In this document: one piece after another, positions 1-7,917 of the stretch | How the letters are laid out: each line of letters begins with the position of its first letter | Numbering within the stretch: the first letter of the stretch is position 1 | Assembly (NCBI RefSeq): GCF_022846615.1 | Contig: NZ_AP025637.1 | Span: forward strand, 806,001-870,000 | DNA length: 64,000 bases | DNA from: Roseomonas fluvialis | Lineage (GTDB): Bacteria > Pseudomonadota > Alphaproteobacteria > Acetobacterales > Acetobacteraceae | Direction of reading: 5' to 3' | The notes under the pieces: generated by a model | Database searches by the model: none | What the model was told of the DNA's origin: nothing | What the model saw: the letters and a program-made list of their open reading frames with translations, nothing else | Made by a program: the position numbers and the translations under genes

Positions 1-107
1 CGCTGGAGGGCCAGGCGCTGGCTTGGGTGCGCCCGCAGAAGCTGGCGGAGTATGCGATGCCGCCGGCGGATGTGCCGCTCGTCGCTTTGCTCCGAGATTT
101 CTTGTAG
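1..107 (+). CDS. mutT: MutT-type 8-oxo-dGTP diphosphatase, C-terminal end only
   Basis: Only the last 34 codons are inside the window; the frame begins at base 3 and ends with TAG at 105-107. The peptide has the typical MutT tail: a W-V-R-P-x-x-L block followed by M-P-P-A-D-V-P-L and a final L-R-D-F-L. MutT removes oxidised guanine nucleotides from the dNTP pool, limiting A:T to C:G transversions. The Nudix box itself is outside the window, so the call rests on this C-terminal signature. A copy of the dispersed intergenic repeat follows the stop codon by about 10 bases. Confidence 0.65.
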   Translation, partial: LEGQALAWVRPQKLAEYAMPPADVPLVALLRDFL

Positions 108-116
108 GCCCTCAAG

Positions 117-235
117 CGCCGGGCGCCGGCCTTCGCCGGCTTGGCTTTCGTGCCACGCACGGATGCGCGGAAAGCTGCTGACGGCCCAAGCCCGGGCGCG
201 GTCGCGCCATGCGCTCCCGGATCGCTGCGCGATCC
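117..235 (+). repeat. Dispersed ~120-bp intergenic repeat, copy A
   Basis: This fills the gap between the convergent mutT and DUF2889 genes. It has the two conserved blocks of the family: a GCGCCGG-rich left part with CTTCG, and a right part reading GGGCGCGGTCGCGCC, then TGCGCTCCCGGATCG, then a GCGATCC end. The right block (194-235) is closely matched at 10471-10518 and 10653-10698, and in reverse orientation at 8807, 17463, 17597 and 57788. It has no open frame of its own that I would call. Confidence 0.7.
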
Positions 236-251
236 GACAGGTGGCGTGCGC

Positions 252-818
252 TTATTCGGCCGTCTGCTCCGCCAGCCAAGGCCAGCGCAGCTTCACCACC
301 GGGCTGTCCGGCTTGTAGGCCAGGCAGGTGCCGATGATGCGCGGCTTCTCCCGCACGCCGGTGGCTTCCTCGCGCGCCTGTTCCTTGGCGCGGCGCACCG
401 GGTACAGCGTCTGGTAGGCAACCGTCGCCATCTGGGCCAGCACCTCGCGCAGATGCGTGCACCCCAGCACGCCGCCCACGCGTTCCTGCACCGCGCGATT
501 GAAGCCCGGGCCGATCTTCAGCCCCGCCAGCGCCGCGAAATTCGGCGCAGCCTGCGGGCAGATGGCATAGGGCGTGTGGTCGGACGCCGCCTCGCAGTGA
601 TGGATCAGCAGGTCATCGTCGATCGTGAGGCGGATCCACATCCCGTGCAGCGGCGTGCCGGCCGGCAGGAAGCCGCGTTCCTCGTTGTCGAAGCCATAGG
701 ATTTGGTGTCGAGCAGATGCGCCTCGATGTCGAACAGCCCGTCGGCGCGGCGATAGCCGTGCATGTCGATCTGGCGGCGGTGCATGGGTTCGCGGGCGGC
801 GGGGTCGGACAGCGGCAT
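252..818 (-). CDS. DUF2889 family protein
   Basis: A 188-residue protein starting MPLSDPAAREPMHRRQI. A DUF2889-type domain covers most of it, with H-R-R near the N terminus, a DGLFDIEAHLLDTKSY block, GTPLHGMWIRLTID and a conserved C-G-C/C-T-H-L-R-E region near L-G-C-T-H. The biochemical role of the family is not known to me. A second in-frame ATG eleven codons in (MHRRQID) is a possible alternative start. It is transcribed toward the mutT tail and lies downstream of aroKB on the same strand after an 89-base gap, so it may share the aroKB transcript. Confidence 0.7.
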   Translation of the reverse strand: MPLSDPAAREPMHRRQIDMHGYRRADGLFDIEAHLLDTKSYGFDNEERGFLPAGTPLHGMWIRLTIDDDLLIHHCEAASDHTPYAICPQAAPNFAALAGLKIGPGFNRAVQERVGGVLGCTHLREVLAQMATVAYQTLYPVRRAKEQAREEATGVREKPRIIGTCLAYKPDSPVVKLRWPWLAEQTAE

Positions 819-907
819 GACGGTCCTGGCGTGCGGTGCAGCATGACCGGTATCGCAGGCGCCGCGCGAAGACCAGTGTTGGCGTGGCAGGGGCGCGCGG
901 GCGCCGG

Positions 908-2614
908 TCAGCCGGCGCCCTCGTCGCGCAGCAGTCCTTCCACCGCGGCGCGCGGGACATCCGCGCTGGTGAAGCACTCCCCGGCCCCGCGCATCAGCAC
1001 GAAGCGCATCGTCCCGTCGCGGTTCTTCTTGTCCTTTGCCATGCGCCCGAGCAGCGCATCGACCGTGAAGCGCCCCGGCAGGTCGGCCAGGCGCGCCGGC
1101 AGCCCGCAGTCCGCCAGGTGCGCCACCACGCGCGAGGGCCATTCCTGGCTGCAATGCCCGAGCCGCGCCGACAGCGCGGCCGCCAGGCCGAGGCCCACCG
1201 CCACCGCCTCTCCGTGCAGGACCGATCCGTCGAAGCCGGCCTCGGCCTCGATCGCATGGCCGAAGGTGTGGCCGAGGTTGAGCAGCGCGCGCCCGCCCTC
1301 GGCGCTCTCCTCCCGTTCGTCGGCGGCCACCACATCCGCCTTGAGCCGGCAGGATTCGACCACGGCATGGGTCAGCGCGGCGGTGTCGCCCGCCACCACC
1401 GCCGCGCCATGCGCCTCGCACCAGTCCCACAACGGGCCCTGCAGCAGGCCGTGCTTGGCCACCTCGGCATAGCCGGCGCGCAATTCCCGTGGCGGGAGCG
1501 TGGCCAGCGTGTCGGTATCGGCCAGCACGATGCGCGGCTGGTGGAAGGCGCCGGCCAGGTTCTTGCCGGCCTTCAGGTTCACCCCGGTCTTGCCGCCCAC
1601 GGAACTGTCCACCTGGGCCAGCAGCGTGGTCGGCACCTGCACGAACGGCACGCCCCGCATGGCGATGGCGGCCGCGAAGCCGGCCAGGTCGCCCACCACG
1701 CCGCCGCCCAGCGCCACCACGGCCGTGCGGCGGTCGAGCCCGGCCAGGAGCATGGCCTCGAGCACGTCCGACAACCGCGCAAGATCCTTCGATCCCTCGC
1801 CGGGTGGCACGGCGATCTCGGTCAGCACCGACAGGCCCGCGGCCTCGAGCCCGTCGCGCAGCGCGGGCAGGTGCAGTGGACCCACTGCCGAATCGGTGAT
1901 CACCACGACCTTGCGCGAGGGCAGCAGGCCTGCGACCAACCCGCCGGCGCGCCCGAGCAGCCCCGGGCCGACCAGCACGTCGTAGCCGCGTTCGCCGAGG
2001 CCCACGGCCAGGCGCGTCGGCGGGACGGCATCGGCCAGCGCATCCTGCACGCGGCGCGTCGTCGCCTCCGGGCTTTCGTCGGTGCAGGTCACGGTCACGT
2101 CGGCCTCGGCGTACAGGGGGTGGCGCGCGGCCATCAGGCGCGTCAGCACCTCGACCGGGTCGGCATTGAGGAACATCGGGCGATGTTCGCGCCCCGCCAC
2201 GCGGCGCAGCAGGGTGGGCAGGGCGCAACGCAGCCAGATGGTGGCGGCGCCGGACTGCTTGATGGCCGCGCGCGTCGCGTGGTCGGCGAAGGCGCCGCCG
2301 CCGGTCGCCAGCACCACCGGCGGGCCGGCCAGCAGCCTGGTGATGACGCGCCGTTCCCCGTCGCGGAAATGCGGTTCGCCATAGCGGGCGAAGATTTCCG
2401 TGATCGGCATGCCGGCGGCCGATTCGATCTCGGTATCGGCATCGCGGAAGGGCAGGCCGAGCCGCGCGGCCAGGCGCCGCCCGATGGCGGTCTTGCCCGC
2501 ACCCGGCATGCCGACCAGCACGACCGCGCGCGCCGCCGCCGGCTGCGGGGCCGGGTCGGGGTGGGGATCGAGGCGGTCTTCGTCGGGAAGATCGAGGGCG
2601 GAGTTGCGCGACAC
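908..2614 (-). CDS. aroKB: Bifunctional shikimate kinase / 3-dehydroquinate synthase
   Basis: This 568-residue fusion covers two steps of chorismate synthesis. Residues ~30-195 are shikimate kinase: Walker A GMPGAGKT at 35-42, the shikimate-binding D-A-D and a GGGAF loop. Residues ~205-568 are NAD- and metal-dependent 3-dehydroquinate synthase, with GGGVVGDLAGF, the substrate-binding GGKTGVN motif and the metal ligand region LNLGHTFGHAIE. No ATG lies in frame near the kinase start. I chose GTG at 2614; GTG at 2632 is equally possible and neither has a clear Shine-Dalgarno. The two enzymes are more often separate adjacent genes (aroK-aroB). Here they are one continuous reading frame without an internal stop. 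Confidence 0.9.
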   Translation of the reverse strand: MSRNSALDLPDEDRLDPHPDPAPQPAAARAVVLVGMPGAGKTAIGRRLAARLGLPFRDADTEIESAAGMPITEIFARYGEPHFRDGERRVITRLLAGPPVVLATGGGAFADHATRAAIKQSGAATIWLRCALPTLLRRVAGREHRPMFLNADPVEVLTRLMAARHPLYAEADVTVTCTDESPEATTRRVQDALADAVPPTRLAVGLGERGYDVLVGPGLLGRAGGLVAGLLPSRKVVVITDSAVGPLHLPALRDGLEAAGLSVLTEIAVPPGEGSKDLARLSDVLEAMLLAGLDRRTAVVALGGGVVGDLAGFAAAIAMRGVPFVQVPTTLLAQVDSSVGGKTGVNLKAGKNLAGAFHQPRIVLADTDTLATLPPRELRAGYAEVAKHGLLQGPLWDWCEAHGAAVVAGDTAALTHAVVESCRLKADVVAADEREESAEGGRALLNLGHTFGHAIEAEAGFDGSVLHGEAVAVGLGLAAALSARLGHCSQEWPSRVVAHLADCGLPARLADLPGRFTVDALLGRMAKDKKNRDGTMRFVLMRGAGECFTSADVPRAAVEGLLRDEGAG

Positions 2615-2668
2615 GGGGGCGGAGGCTAGCACACAACGGCAAATCCGGTGAGGGAGCCGCCGCGCCTG

Positions 2669-2818
2669 ATGTCCCGCAGCCCGTTCATGTTGATCCTGCT
2701 GCTGGTGCTCGGCGCCGTGGCGGTCGGGCTGTTGGCGCTGGGCGCCTTCCCCCCGGCCGTGGCGCCGCAGGCGGTCGAGCGCGCCCTGCCGAACGACCGC
2801 TTCAGCACGGGGCGGTGA
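2669..2818 (+). CDS. 49-residue single-pass membrane protein, coupled to xerD
   Basis: A small frame encodes 49 residues: a short basic start (MSRSPF), one strongly hydrophobic helix rich in L, V, A and G at residues ~7-30, and a polar tail. An AGGGAG sequence sits 12 bases upstream. The TGA stop overlaps the GTG start of xerD in a GTGA arrangement, which suggests translational coupling and supports it being a real gene. It runs divergently from aroKB. I do not recognise a family; the topology suggests a membrane anchor or a secreted peptide. Confidence 0.55.
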   Translation: MSRSPFMLILLLVLGAVAVGLLALGAFPPAVAPQAVERALPNDRFSTGR

Positions 2819-3711
2819 CCTCCCGCCACGTCGAGGCCTTCCTGGAAATGCTGGCCGCCGAGCGCGGCGCGGCACGCAACACCCTGGCTGCCTATGCCGC
2901 GGACCTGGCCGATTTCACCGCCTTCGCCGCCGCGCGCGGCACCGCGGTGCATGCGGCCGATGCCGACACGCTGCGCGCCTGGGTCGAGAGCCTGGCCGCG
3001 GCCGGATTCGCCGCGCGCACACAGGCGCGCCGCCTGTCCGCCATCCGGCAGTTCCACCGTTTCCTGGCGGCCGAGAGCATCCGCCCGGACGACCCAACCG
3101 AATTGCTGGAAAGCCCGCGCCTGCCCGCCAGCCTCCCGCGCGCGCTAAGCGAGGCCGAGGTCGAATCGCTGATCGATGCCGCGGCCGCGCTGCCAGGCCG
3201 GCGCGGCCCGGTCGCCGCCGCGGTGGTCGAACTGCTCTATTGTTCCGGCCTGCGCGCGAGCGAACTGGTCGCCCTGCCTGCCGGCGCGCTGCGGGCCGAG
3301 GAAGGCCTGGTCGCGGTACGCGGCAAGGGCGGCAAGGAGCGCCTGGTGCCGATCTCGGCCCGCGCGCGGACCCTGGCCCTGGCGGCGCGCACCGAGGCCG
3401 CCGAACGCGCCGGCCCGCGCGCGGCCCGTTGGCTGTTTCCCTCCCGCGCCGCATCGGGGCATCTGACGCGGCAGTCGCTCGGCCTGCTGCTCAAGGAGGT
3501 GGCGCTGGCGGCCGGGCTCGACCCCGCCCGGGTCAGCCCGCATGTGCTGCGGCATTCCTTCGCGACGCATCTGCTGGCGCGCGGGGCGGATCTGCGCAGC
3601 CTGCAGGTGCTGCTGGGCCATGCCGATATCGCGACGGTGCAGATCTACACGAAGGTGCTGGAGGACCGGCTGAAGGCGCTGGTGGAGCAGCACCATCCGC
3701 TGGCCCGATGA
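2815..3711 (+). CDS. xerD: Site-specific tyrosine recombinase XerD (XerC/D family)
   Basis: A 298-residue tyrosine recombinase that resolves chromosome dimers at dif together with a partner Xer protein and FtsK. The N-terminal SAM-like core-binding domain spans ~1-90, the catalytic domain ~105-295. The catalytic residues are visible: R147 in CSGLRASEL, the lysine in RGKGGKER, H243 and R246 in HVLRHSF, H269 in LLGHADI and the nucleophile Y278. Length is normal. The GTG start overlaps the preceding small gene by four bases. XerC and XerD are hard to separate by eye; the neighbouring accA is common beside xerD in this group. Confidence 0.88.
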   Translation: MTSRHVEAFLEMLAAERGAARNTLAAYAADLADFTAFAAARGTAVHAADADTLRAWVESLAAAGFAARTQARRLSAIRQFHRFLAAESIRPDDPTELLESPRLPASLPRALSEAEVESLIDAAAALPGRRGPVAAAVVELLYCSGLRASELVALPAGALRAEEGLVAVRGKGGKERLVPISARARTLALAARTEAAERAGPRAARWLFPSRAASGHLTRQSLGLLLKEVALAAGLDPARVSPHVLRHSFATHLLARGADLRSLQVLLGHADIATVQIYTKVLEDRLKALVEQHHPLAR

Positions 3712-3733
3712 ACCTCCGGTCCCGCGATGCCGC

Positions 3734-4342
3734 TTATTCGCCCGGCCAACGTGGCCAACGAGCAGGGTCGGCCTGCCGCGCATTGCTTCGCAACGCAAAG
3801 GCCCGATCGAGGATCCTGCGCTCCAAACCGGTTGCCGAAGCATGCGCCGTTGCCCCCGGGACCGGGGTGCCTGCCGTCATGCGGTCGATGCGCACGCGAA
3901 GCATGTCCCGCCTCAGGCGGCGCGACGGCATGACGTCGACCGTGACACGGAACAGATCATCGGCGGCTGCCCGGTCCTGGATCAGGATAATCGCCGCGGC
4001 GGATGCGTCGTCGTCAGGTGACCACCATGCGGTCTGCACCCGCTCCGGAATGGCATCGGACGAAGGCAGGCCGGTGAAGCCAAGGATCTCAAGAACCGCC
4101 TGCCAAACGAAGGCCGTCTCGTCCGGATTGACAGGCTGGCGACCGGAATTCGCCAGCCACCACGATCGAGCGGCGCTATCCGTCGGCTGCGACCCATGGG
4201 AAAAAACTGCAGATCGTGTGGGCAGCGGAAACGCAAGGACCGACAGCGCAGCGATCGTCCGCCTGGTCAGCCTGGCTCGGCAGAGCAAGCTCTGGAGCGG
4301 TGGTTCGGCGACGGTGCGGTCGGGAGGCGCTGGCAAATCCAT
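3734..4342 (-). CDS. Hypothetical exported protein, possibly DUF3576-like
   Basis: 202 residues. Near the N terminus a twin-arginine-like stretch (RLTRRTIAALSVLAF) is followed by small residues, suggesting export. The central part has a W-x-A-x-L-E-x-L-x-F pattern, then L-P-S-S-D, a W-W-S-P segment, a valine-rich strand and LRRDMLRVRIDR. This order resembles DUF3576 proteins of alphaproteobacteria, but I judge the likeness by pattern only. The C terminus repeats the A-R-Q ending seen in that family. It is convergent with xerD and divergent from accA. The first ATG is taken as the start, with no strong ribosome site. Confidence 0.5.
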   Translation of the reverse strand: MDLPAPPDRTVAEPPLQSLLCRARLTRRTIAALSVLAFPLPTRSAVFSHGSQPTDSAARSWWLANSGRQPVNPDETAFVWQAVLEILGFTGLPSSDAIPERVQTAWWSPDDDASAAAIILIQDRAAADDLFRVTVDVMPSRRLRRDMLRVRIDRMTAGTPVPGATAHASATGLERRILDRAFALRSNARQADPARWPRWPGE

Positions 4343-4471
4343 CTCCTGCGGAGCGGCAGGTTAGCGTCGTGCTTGCACGGGCGCCGAGGAACTTGGCGGG
4401 ACCGATTCGATCCGTCCACCACAACCAGGGGTCTCGCGCCCGGCCCGGAATTCCGCTAACCCCCCGCCGCC

Positions 4472-5428
4472 ATGCGCCACTTCCTGGACTTCGAGAAGCC
4501 GATCGCCGAGCTGGAGGGCAAGATCGAGGAGCTGCGTCGGACCACCGACGCCGGCGGGATCGACGTTGCCGACGAGGTCGGCAAGCTGCGGGACAAGGCG
4601 CAGTCGCTGCTCAAGACCACCTACGCCAAGCTCACGCCCTGGCAGAAGGCACAGGTGGCGCGCCACCCCGACCGCCCGCACGCCACCGACTACATCGACG
4701 CGCTGATCGAGGACTTCACGCCGCTCGCCGGCGACCGCGCCTATGCCGACGACCTGGCCGTGGTCGGCGGCATGGGCCGCTTCCGCGGCCGCGCGGTCAT
4801 GGTGCTGGGCACCGAGCGCGGCCACGACACCGACAGCCGCGTGAAGCACAATTTCGGCATGGCCCGGCCCGAGGGCTACCGCAAGGCGAAGCGCCTGATG
4901 GAACTGGCCGGCCGCTTTGGCCTGCCGATCCTGTCCTTCGTCGATACCGCCGGCGCCTTCCCGGGCATCGAGGCCGAGGCGCGCGGCCAGGCCGAGGCGA
5001 TCGCCCGGTCGATCGAAGCCGGGCTCGAGGCCCCTGTCCCGTTCATCGCGACCATCATCGGGGAGGGTGGGTCGGGCGGGGCCATCGCGCTGGCCGCCGC
5101 CGACCGCATCGTGATGCTGGAGCACGCGATCTATTCGGTGATCAGCCCCGAAGGCTGCGCCTCCATCCTGTGGCGCGATTCGGCTCAGGCGGCGACGGCG
5201 GCCGAGGCGCTGAAGTTGACCGCCGACGACCTGCGCAAGCTGAACCTGGTGGATGCGGTGGTGCCCGAACCGCTGGGCGGGGCGCATCGCGACGCCATCG
5301 GCACCATTGCGGCGCTGGGCGAACGCATTTCGGAACTGCTGGAACCGCTGGTCGAGCTGGATGGCGCCACGCTGCGCGCGCGCCGACGCGAGAAATTCCT
5401 CGAAATGGGGCGAAGCGGGGTCATCTGA
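4472..5428 (+). CDS. accA: Acetyl-CoA carboxylase carboxyltransferase subunit alpha
   Basis: A 318-residue AccA, the usual length. With AccD it transfers the carboxyl group from carboxybiotin to acetyl-CoA to give malonyl-CoA, the first step of fatty acid synthesis. The start MRHFLDFEKPIAELEGKIEE is characteristic. So are HPDRPHATDYI, the GxxGxFRGRAVMVLGTERG region, FVDTAGAFPGIEAE, the oxyanion-hole motif GEGGSGGAIA and the PEGCASILWRD block. All conserved blocks are present in order. It appears monocistronic, with a 6-bp GC stem spanning its stop codon at 5415-5435. Confidence 0.96.
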   Translation: MRHFLDFEKPIAELEGKIEELRRTTDAGGIDVADEVGKLRDKAQSLLKTTYAKLTPWQKAQVARHPDRPHATDYIDALIEDFTPLAGDRAYADDLAVVGGMGRFRGRAVMVLGTERGHDTDSRVKHNFGMARPEGYRKAKRLMELAGRFGLPILSFVDTAGAFPGIEAEARGQAEAIARSIEAGLEAPVPFIATIIGEGGSGGAIALAAADRIVMLEHAIYSVISPEGCASILWRDSAQAATAAEALKLTADDLRKLNLVDAVVPEPLGGAHRDAIGTIAALGERISELLEPLVELDGATLRARRREKFLEMGRSGVI

Positions 5429-5702
5429 GCCCCGCGTGCTGCGCGGCGTGGCAAGCTCGTGGCCCGAGGCGCGCAGACAGGGATCGGAATGCCGGTGACC
5501 AGCCCGCCCGGGCGCCAGACGCAGCGCATCTTCGCCGTTCGCCGCCCGCACCGCTGCCGCGTGGGCAGGTCGGCACGGGGCATGGCGAACCCGCGCGCAT
5601 GCCGGACGGGGGCGGGCAGCGGCCGCGCAGCACCGCGAAGGGGGGACCTGCGGCGGTGATGGGGCCGTGTTGCTCCCGCCGGTCCCGAGGCGTGGCGACG
5701 CC

Positions 5703-7166
5703 GTGAGCCAGGACGCGCATGCGCGCTTCAAGCGCGCCTTCCCCGGCATCGCGCTGACCATTTTTCTGTCGGCGGTGGACCAGACCATCGTCGCGACCGC
5801 GCTGCCGGCCATCGCCGCCGACATGGGCGGGATCGAGCGCGTTTCCTGGATCCTGGTCGCCTACCTAGTGGCGGCGACCTGTGCGGCGCCGGTCTTCGGG
5901 CAGTTGGGCGACGTTTTCGGGCGCAAGCGGCTGCTGTTCGTGGCGCTGGCGATCTTTGCGGCGGGCTGCCTGGGCTGCGCGCTGGCGCCGAACCTGGGCG
6001 CGCTGATCAGCGCGCGCATCGTGCAGGGCTTCGGCGGTGGCGCGCTGCTGACCCTGGCGCAGGCGCTGATCGGCGAGGCGGTGCCACCGCGCGAGCGCGG
6101 GCGCTACCAGGCCTGGATCGCGGGGTCGTTTGCCTTTGCCTCGGCAACGGGCCCGGTGATCGGCGGCTATGCCACGCAATACCTGGGCTGGCGGTCGGTC
6201 TTCCTGGTGCTGCTGCCGGTGGCGGTGGCTTGTGCGGTGCTCGCACGGCGCCTGGTCGCGGTGCCGCCGGCGAGGCGAGACGCGCCGCTGCGCTTCGACT
6301 GGGCGGGGCTGTTCGTCTTTGTGGTGGCGGTGGGCTGCGCGCTGGTGGCGCTGGACCGGGCGCGACGGCTCGACCCCGCGATGATGCCGGCGGCGGTGGC
6401 GCTGGCGGTGCTGGCGGTGGGGGCCACGATCGCGCTGCTGCGGATCGAGCGCGCGGCGGCCGACCCGCTGCTGCCGCTCGCGATGTTCGGGGAGGCGTCG
6501 ATCTGGCGGGCCTACCTGCTGTCCGCCTGCGTGGTGGGGGCGCAGGTGGGCATGATCTCCTTCCTGCCGGTGTGGCTGCAGACGGTGCGCGGCATGGCGC
6601 CGGGACCATCGGGGCTGATGCTGGTGGCGATGTCGATCGGGGGTGCCTCGGGCGCCTTCTTCGCCGGGCGGATGGTGGCGCGGACGGGGTATGCGATGCG
6701 CTGGCCGTCGCTGTTCCTGCCGGTCGGCGTGGTGTTGTGGGCGGTGCTGGCGCTGGTGGCGGCGGAACTGCCATTGCCGGCCTTCCTGCCGCTGCTGGCG
6801 GCGGCGGCGTTCTGCTCGGGCACGTCCTATCCGGTGGTGCAGGTGGTGGCGCAGGCGGCGGCGGGGCGGGAGAGGCTGGGCGCGGCCTCGGCCGGGGTGG
6901 CGTTCTCGCGCAACATCGGGGCTGCGACGGGCACGGCGGTGGTGGCCGCGGTGGTGTTCATGGCGGTGAGTGCGACGGGCTCCGGCGCGGCGTTCCAGCG
7001 GCTGGTGGCGGAGGGGCCGGGGTATCTGGCGGCCCTCGGGCCTGAGGCGGCCGCGGCGTTGCGCGGCGAATTGGCGGAGGCGTTCCGCGGGCTGTTCGCG
7101 ACGGCGGCGGTGCTGACGGCGGTGGGGGCGGTGCTGGCGTGGCGGGTGCCGCTCAGGCGGTTTTGA
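5703..7166 (+). CDS. MFS drug/proton antiporter, DHA2 (14-helix) type
   Basis: About 487 residues with roughly 14 hydrophobic helices. The DHA2 marks are present: the helix-1 motif FLSAVDQTIVATALPAIAADMGG, the loop 2-3 motif GQLGDVFGRKRLL (motif A) and, in helix 5, a G-P-V-I-G-G antiporter signature. Such proteins export drugs, dyes or organic ions using the proton gradient. I chose GTG at 5703, which has GAGGC upstream and begins just before the first helix. A GTG at 5667 would add 12 residues. The substrate cannot be told from sequence. It is transcribed alone, with 274 gene-free bases before it. Confidence 0.88.
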   Translation: MSQDAHARFKRAFPGIALTIFLSAVDQTIVATALPAIAADMGGIERVSWILVAYLVAATCAAPVFGQLGDVFGRKRLLFVALAIFAAGCLGCALAPNLGALISARIVQGFGGGALLTLAQALIGEAVPPRERGRYQAWIAGSFAFASATGPVIGGYATQYLGWRSVFLVLLPVAVACAVLARRLVAVPPARRDAPLRFDWAGLFVFVVAVGCALVALDRARRLDPAMMPAAVALAVLAVGATIALLRIERAAADPLLPLAMFGEASIWRAYLLSACVVGAQVGMISFLPVWLQTVRGMAPGPSGLMLVAMSIGGASGAFFAGRMVARTGYAMRWPSLFLPVGVVLWAVLALVAAELPLPAFLPLLAAAAFCSGTSYPVVQVVAQAAAGRERLGAASAGVAFSRNIGAATGTAVVAAVVFMAVSATGSGAAFQRLVAEGPGYLAALGPEAAAALRGELAEAFRGLFATAAVLTAVGAVLAWRVPLRRF

Positions 7167-7233
7167 CGGCGCTTTGGGCGCGTTGCGGCGGTCAGGAGGG
7201 TCGAGAAAGCGACGCGCGATCAGGATGCGCGAT

Positions 7234-7887
7234 CTACGCCTCCCGCACAGGCCGCACCTCGAACCCCTTCAAGCCCGCGCGGCGGAAGCCGGCAAGCAAC
7301 TCGTCCGAGACAAAGAAATACGCCCCGCTGCGATTGTGAAAGTCGCCGTGCCAGATGTGCCGACCCGCGATCGCGGAGCGCGAGACGCAAATGTCATCGG
7401 TCCGGACGCTGAAGCCGAGCAGGCCGCTCGGGTGCGGTGGCATCAAGCCCGGACCTGACGAGAGTTCCGGCAGCACCGCGTCCACCAGCTGCAGGCAATT
7501 GAACAGGAAGACGTCGTCCGGCCCGACCTCCTGCCCGTCGCGGCGCAGGATCGGCTTCTTCGAGCGGGGGCGGGTGATGCGGATCGGGAAGAACTGGTGC
7601 ACGCCGGGCTCCAGCCGTTCGACCTCGGCGCGGAACGCTGCCGAGCAGCCCCAGCAGGCGCAGACCGAGAAGGTGTCGGTCAGCGCCTTGTGCGCCGAAT
7701 GGAGGTAGAATTCGCTCCGCACCTCATCGGGCAGGAAGGGCATGCCGCCGTAGCTGAAGCGCATCTCCCGAAGCTCGTCGCGCTCAACGAGCACGCGGTG
7801 GGCATCCGGCACGTCGCGCGGGAGACCGAGGCAATAGGGAACCCTGCCATCCGCCACGGACCGGAAGATCAGCGCCGCCATCGTCAC
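7234..7887 (-). CDS. Imm11 / DUF1629-like protein (possible immunity protein)
   Basis: 217 residues with no signal peptide or membrane helix. The C-terminal half has the pattern of the MXAN_0049-type immunity domain (DUF1629): a conserved D-D-V-F-L-F-N block, a segment ending in CVSRSAIAGRHIW, then FFVSDELLAGFRRAGLKGFEVRPV. Such proteins are often found as immunity partners of polymorphic toxins. No toxin gene is next to it, so it could be an orphan immunity gene or a relative with another role. The start has two in-frame ATGs two codons apart. It lies 30 bases upstream of the pheA stop side, on the same strand. Confidence 0.5.
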   Translation of the reverse strand: MTMAALIFRSVADGRVPYCLGLPRDVPDAHRVLVERDELREMRFSYGGMPFLPDEVRSEFYLHSAHKALTDTFSVCACWGCSAAFRAEVERLEPGVHQFFPIRITRPRSKKPILRRDGQEVGPDDVFLFNCLQLVDAVLPELSSGPGLMPPHPSGLLGFSVRTDDICVSRSAIAGRHIWHGDFHNRSGAYFFVSDELLAGFRRAGLKGFEVRPVREA

Positions 7888-7917
7888 CGCCCCTCGGCTA
7901 GACGCTTCGAGCGCCCC

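Noticed and set aside
836-2629. 597-codon open frame on the plus strand opposite aroKB
   Set aside because: Arg/Gln/His/Gly-rich, no motif, and exactly antisense to two well-marked enzyme domains; a shadow of high-GC codon use.
5429-5702. Small genes between accA and the MFS exporter
   Set aside because: Short frames on both strands have shadow-like composition and no ribosome site; I regard the 274 bases as non-coding.
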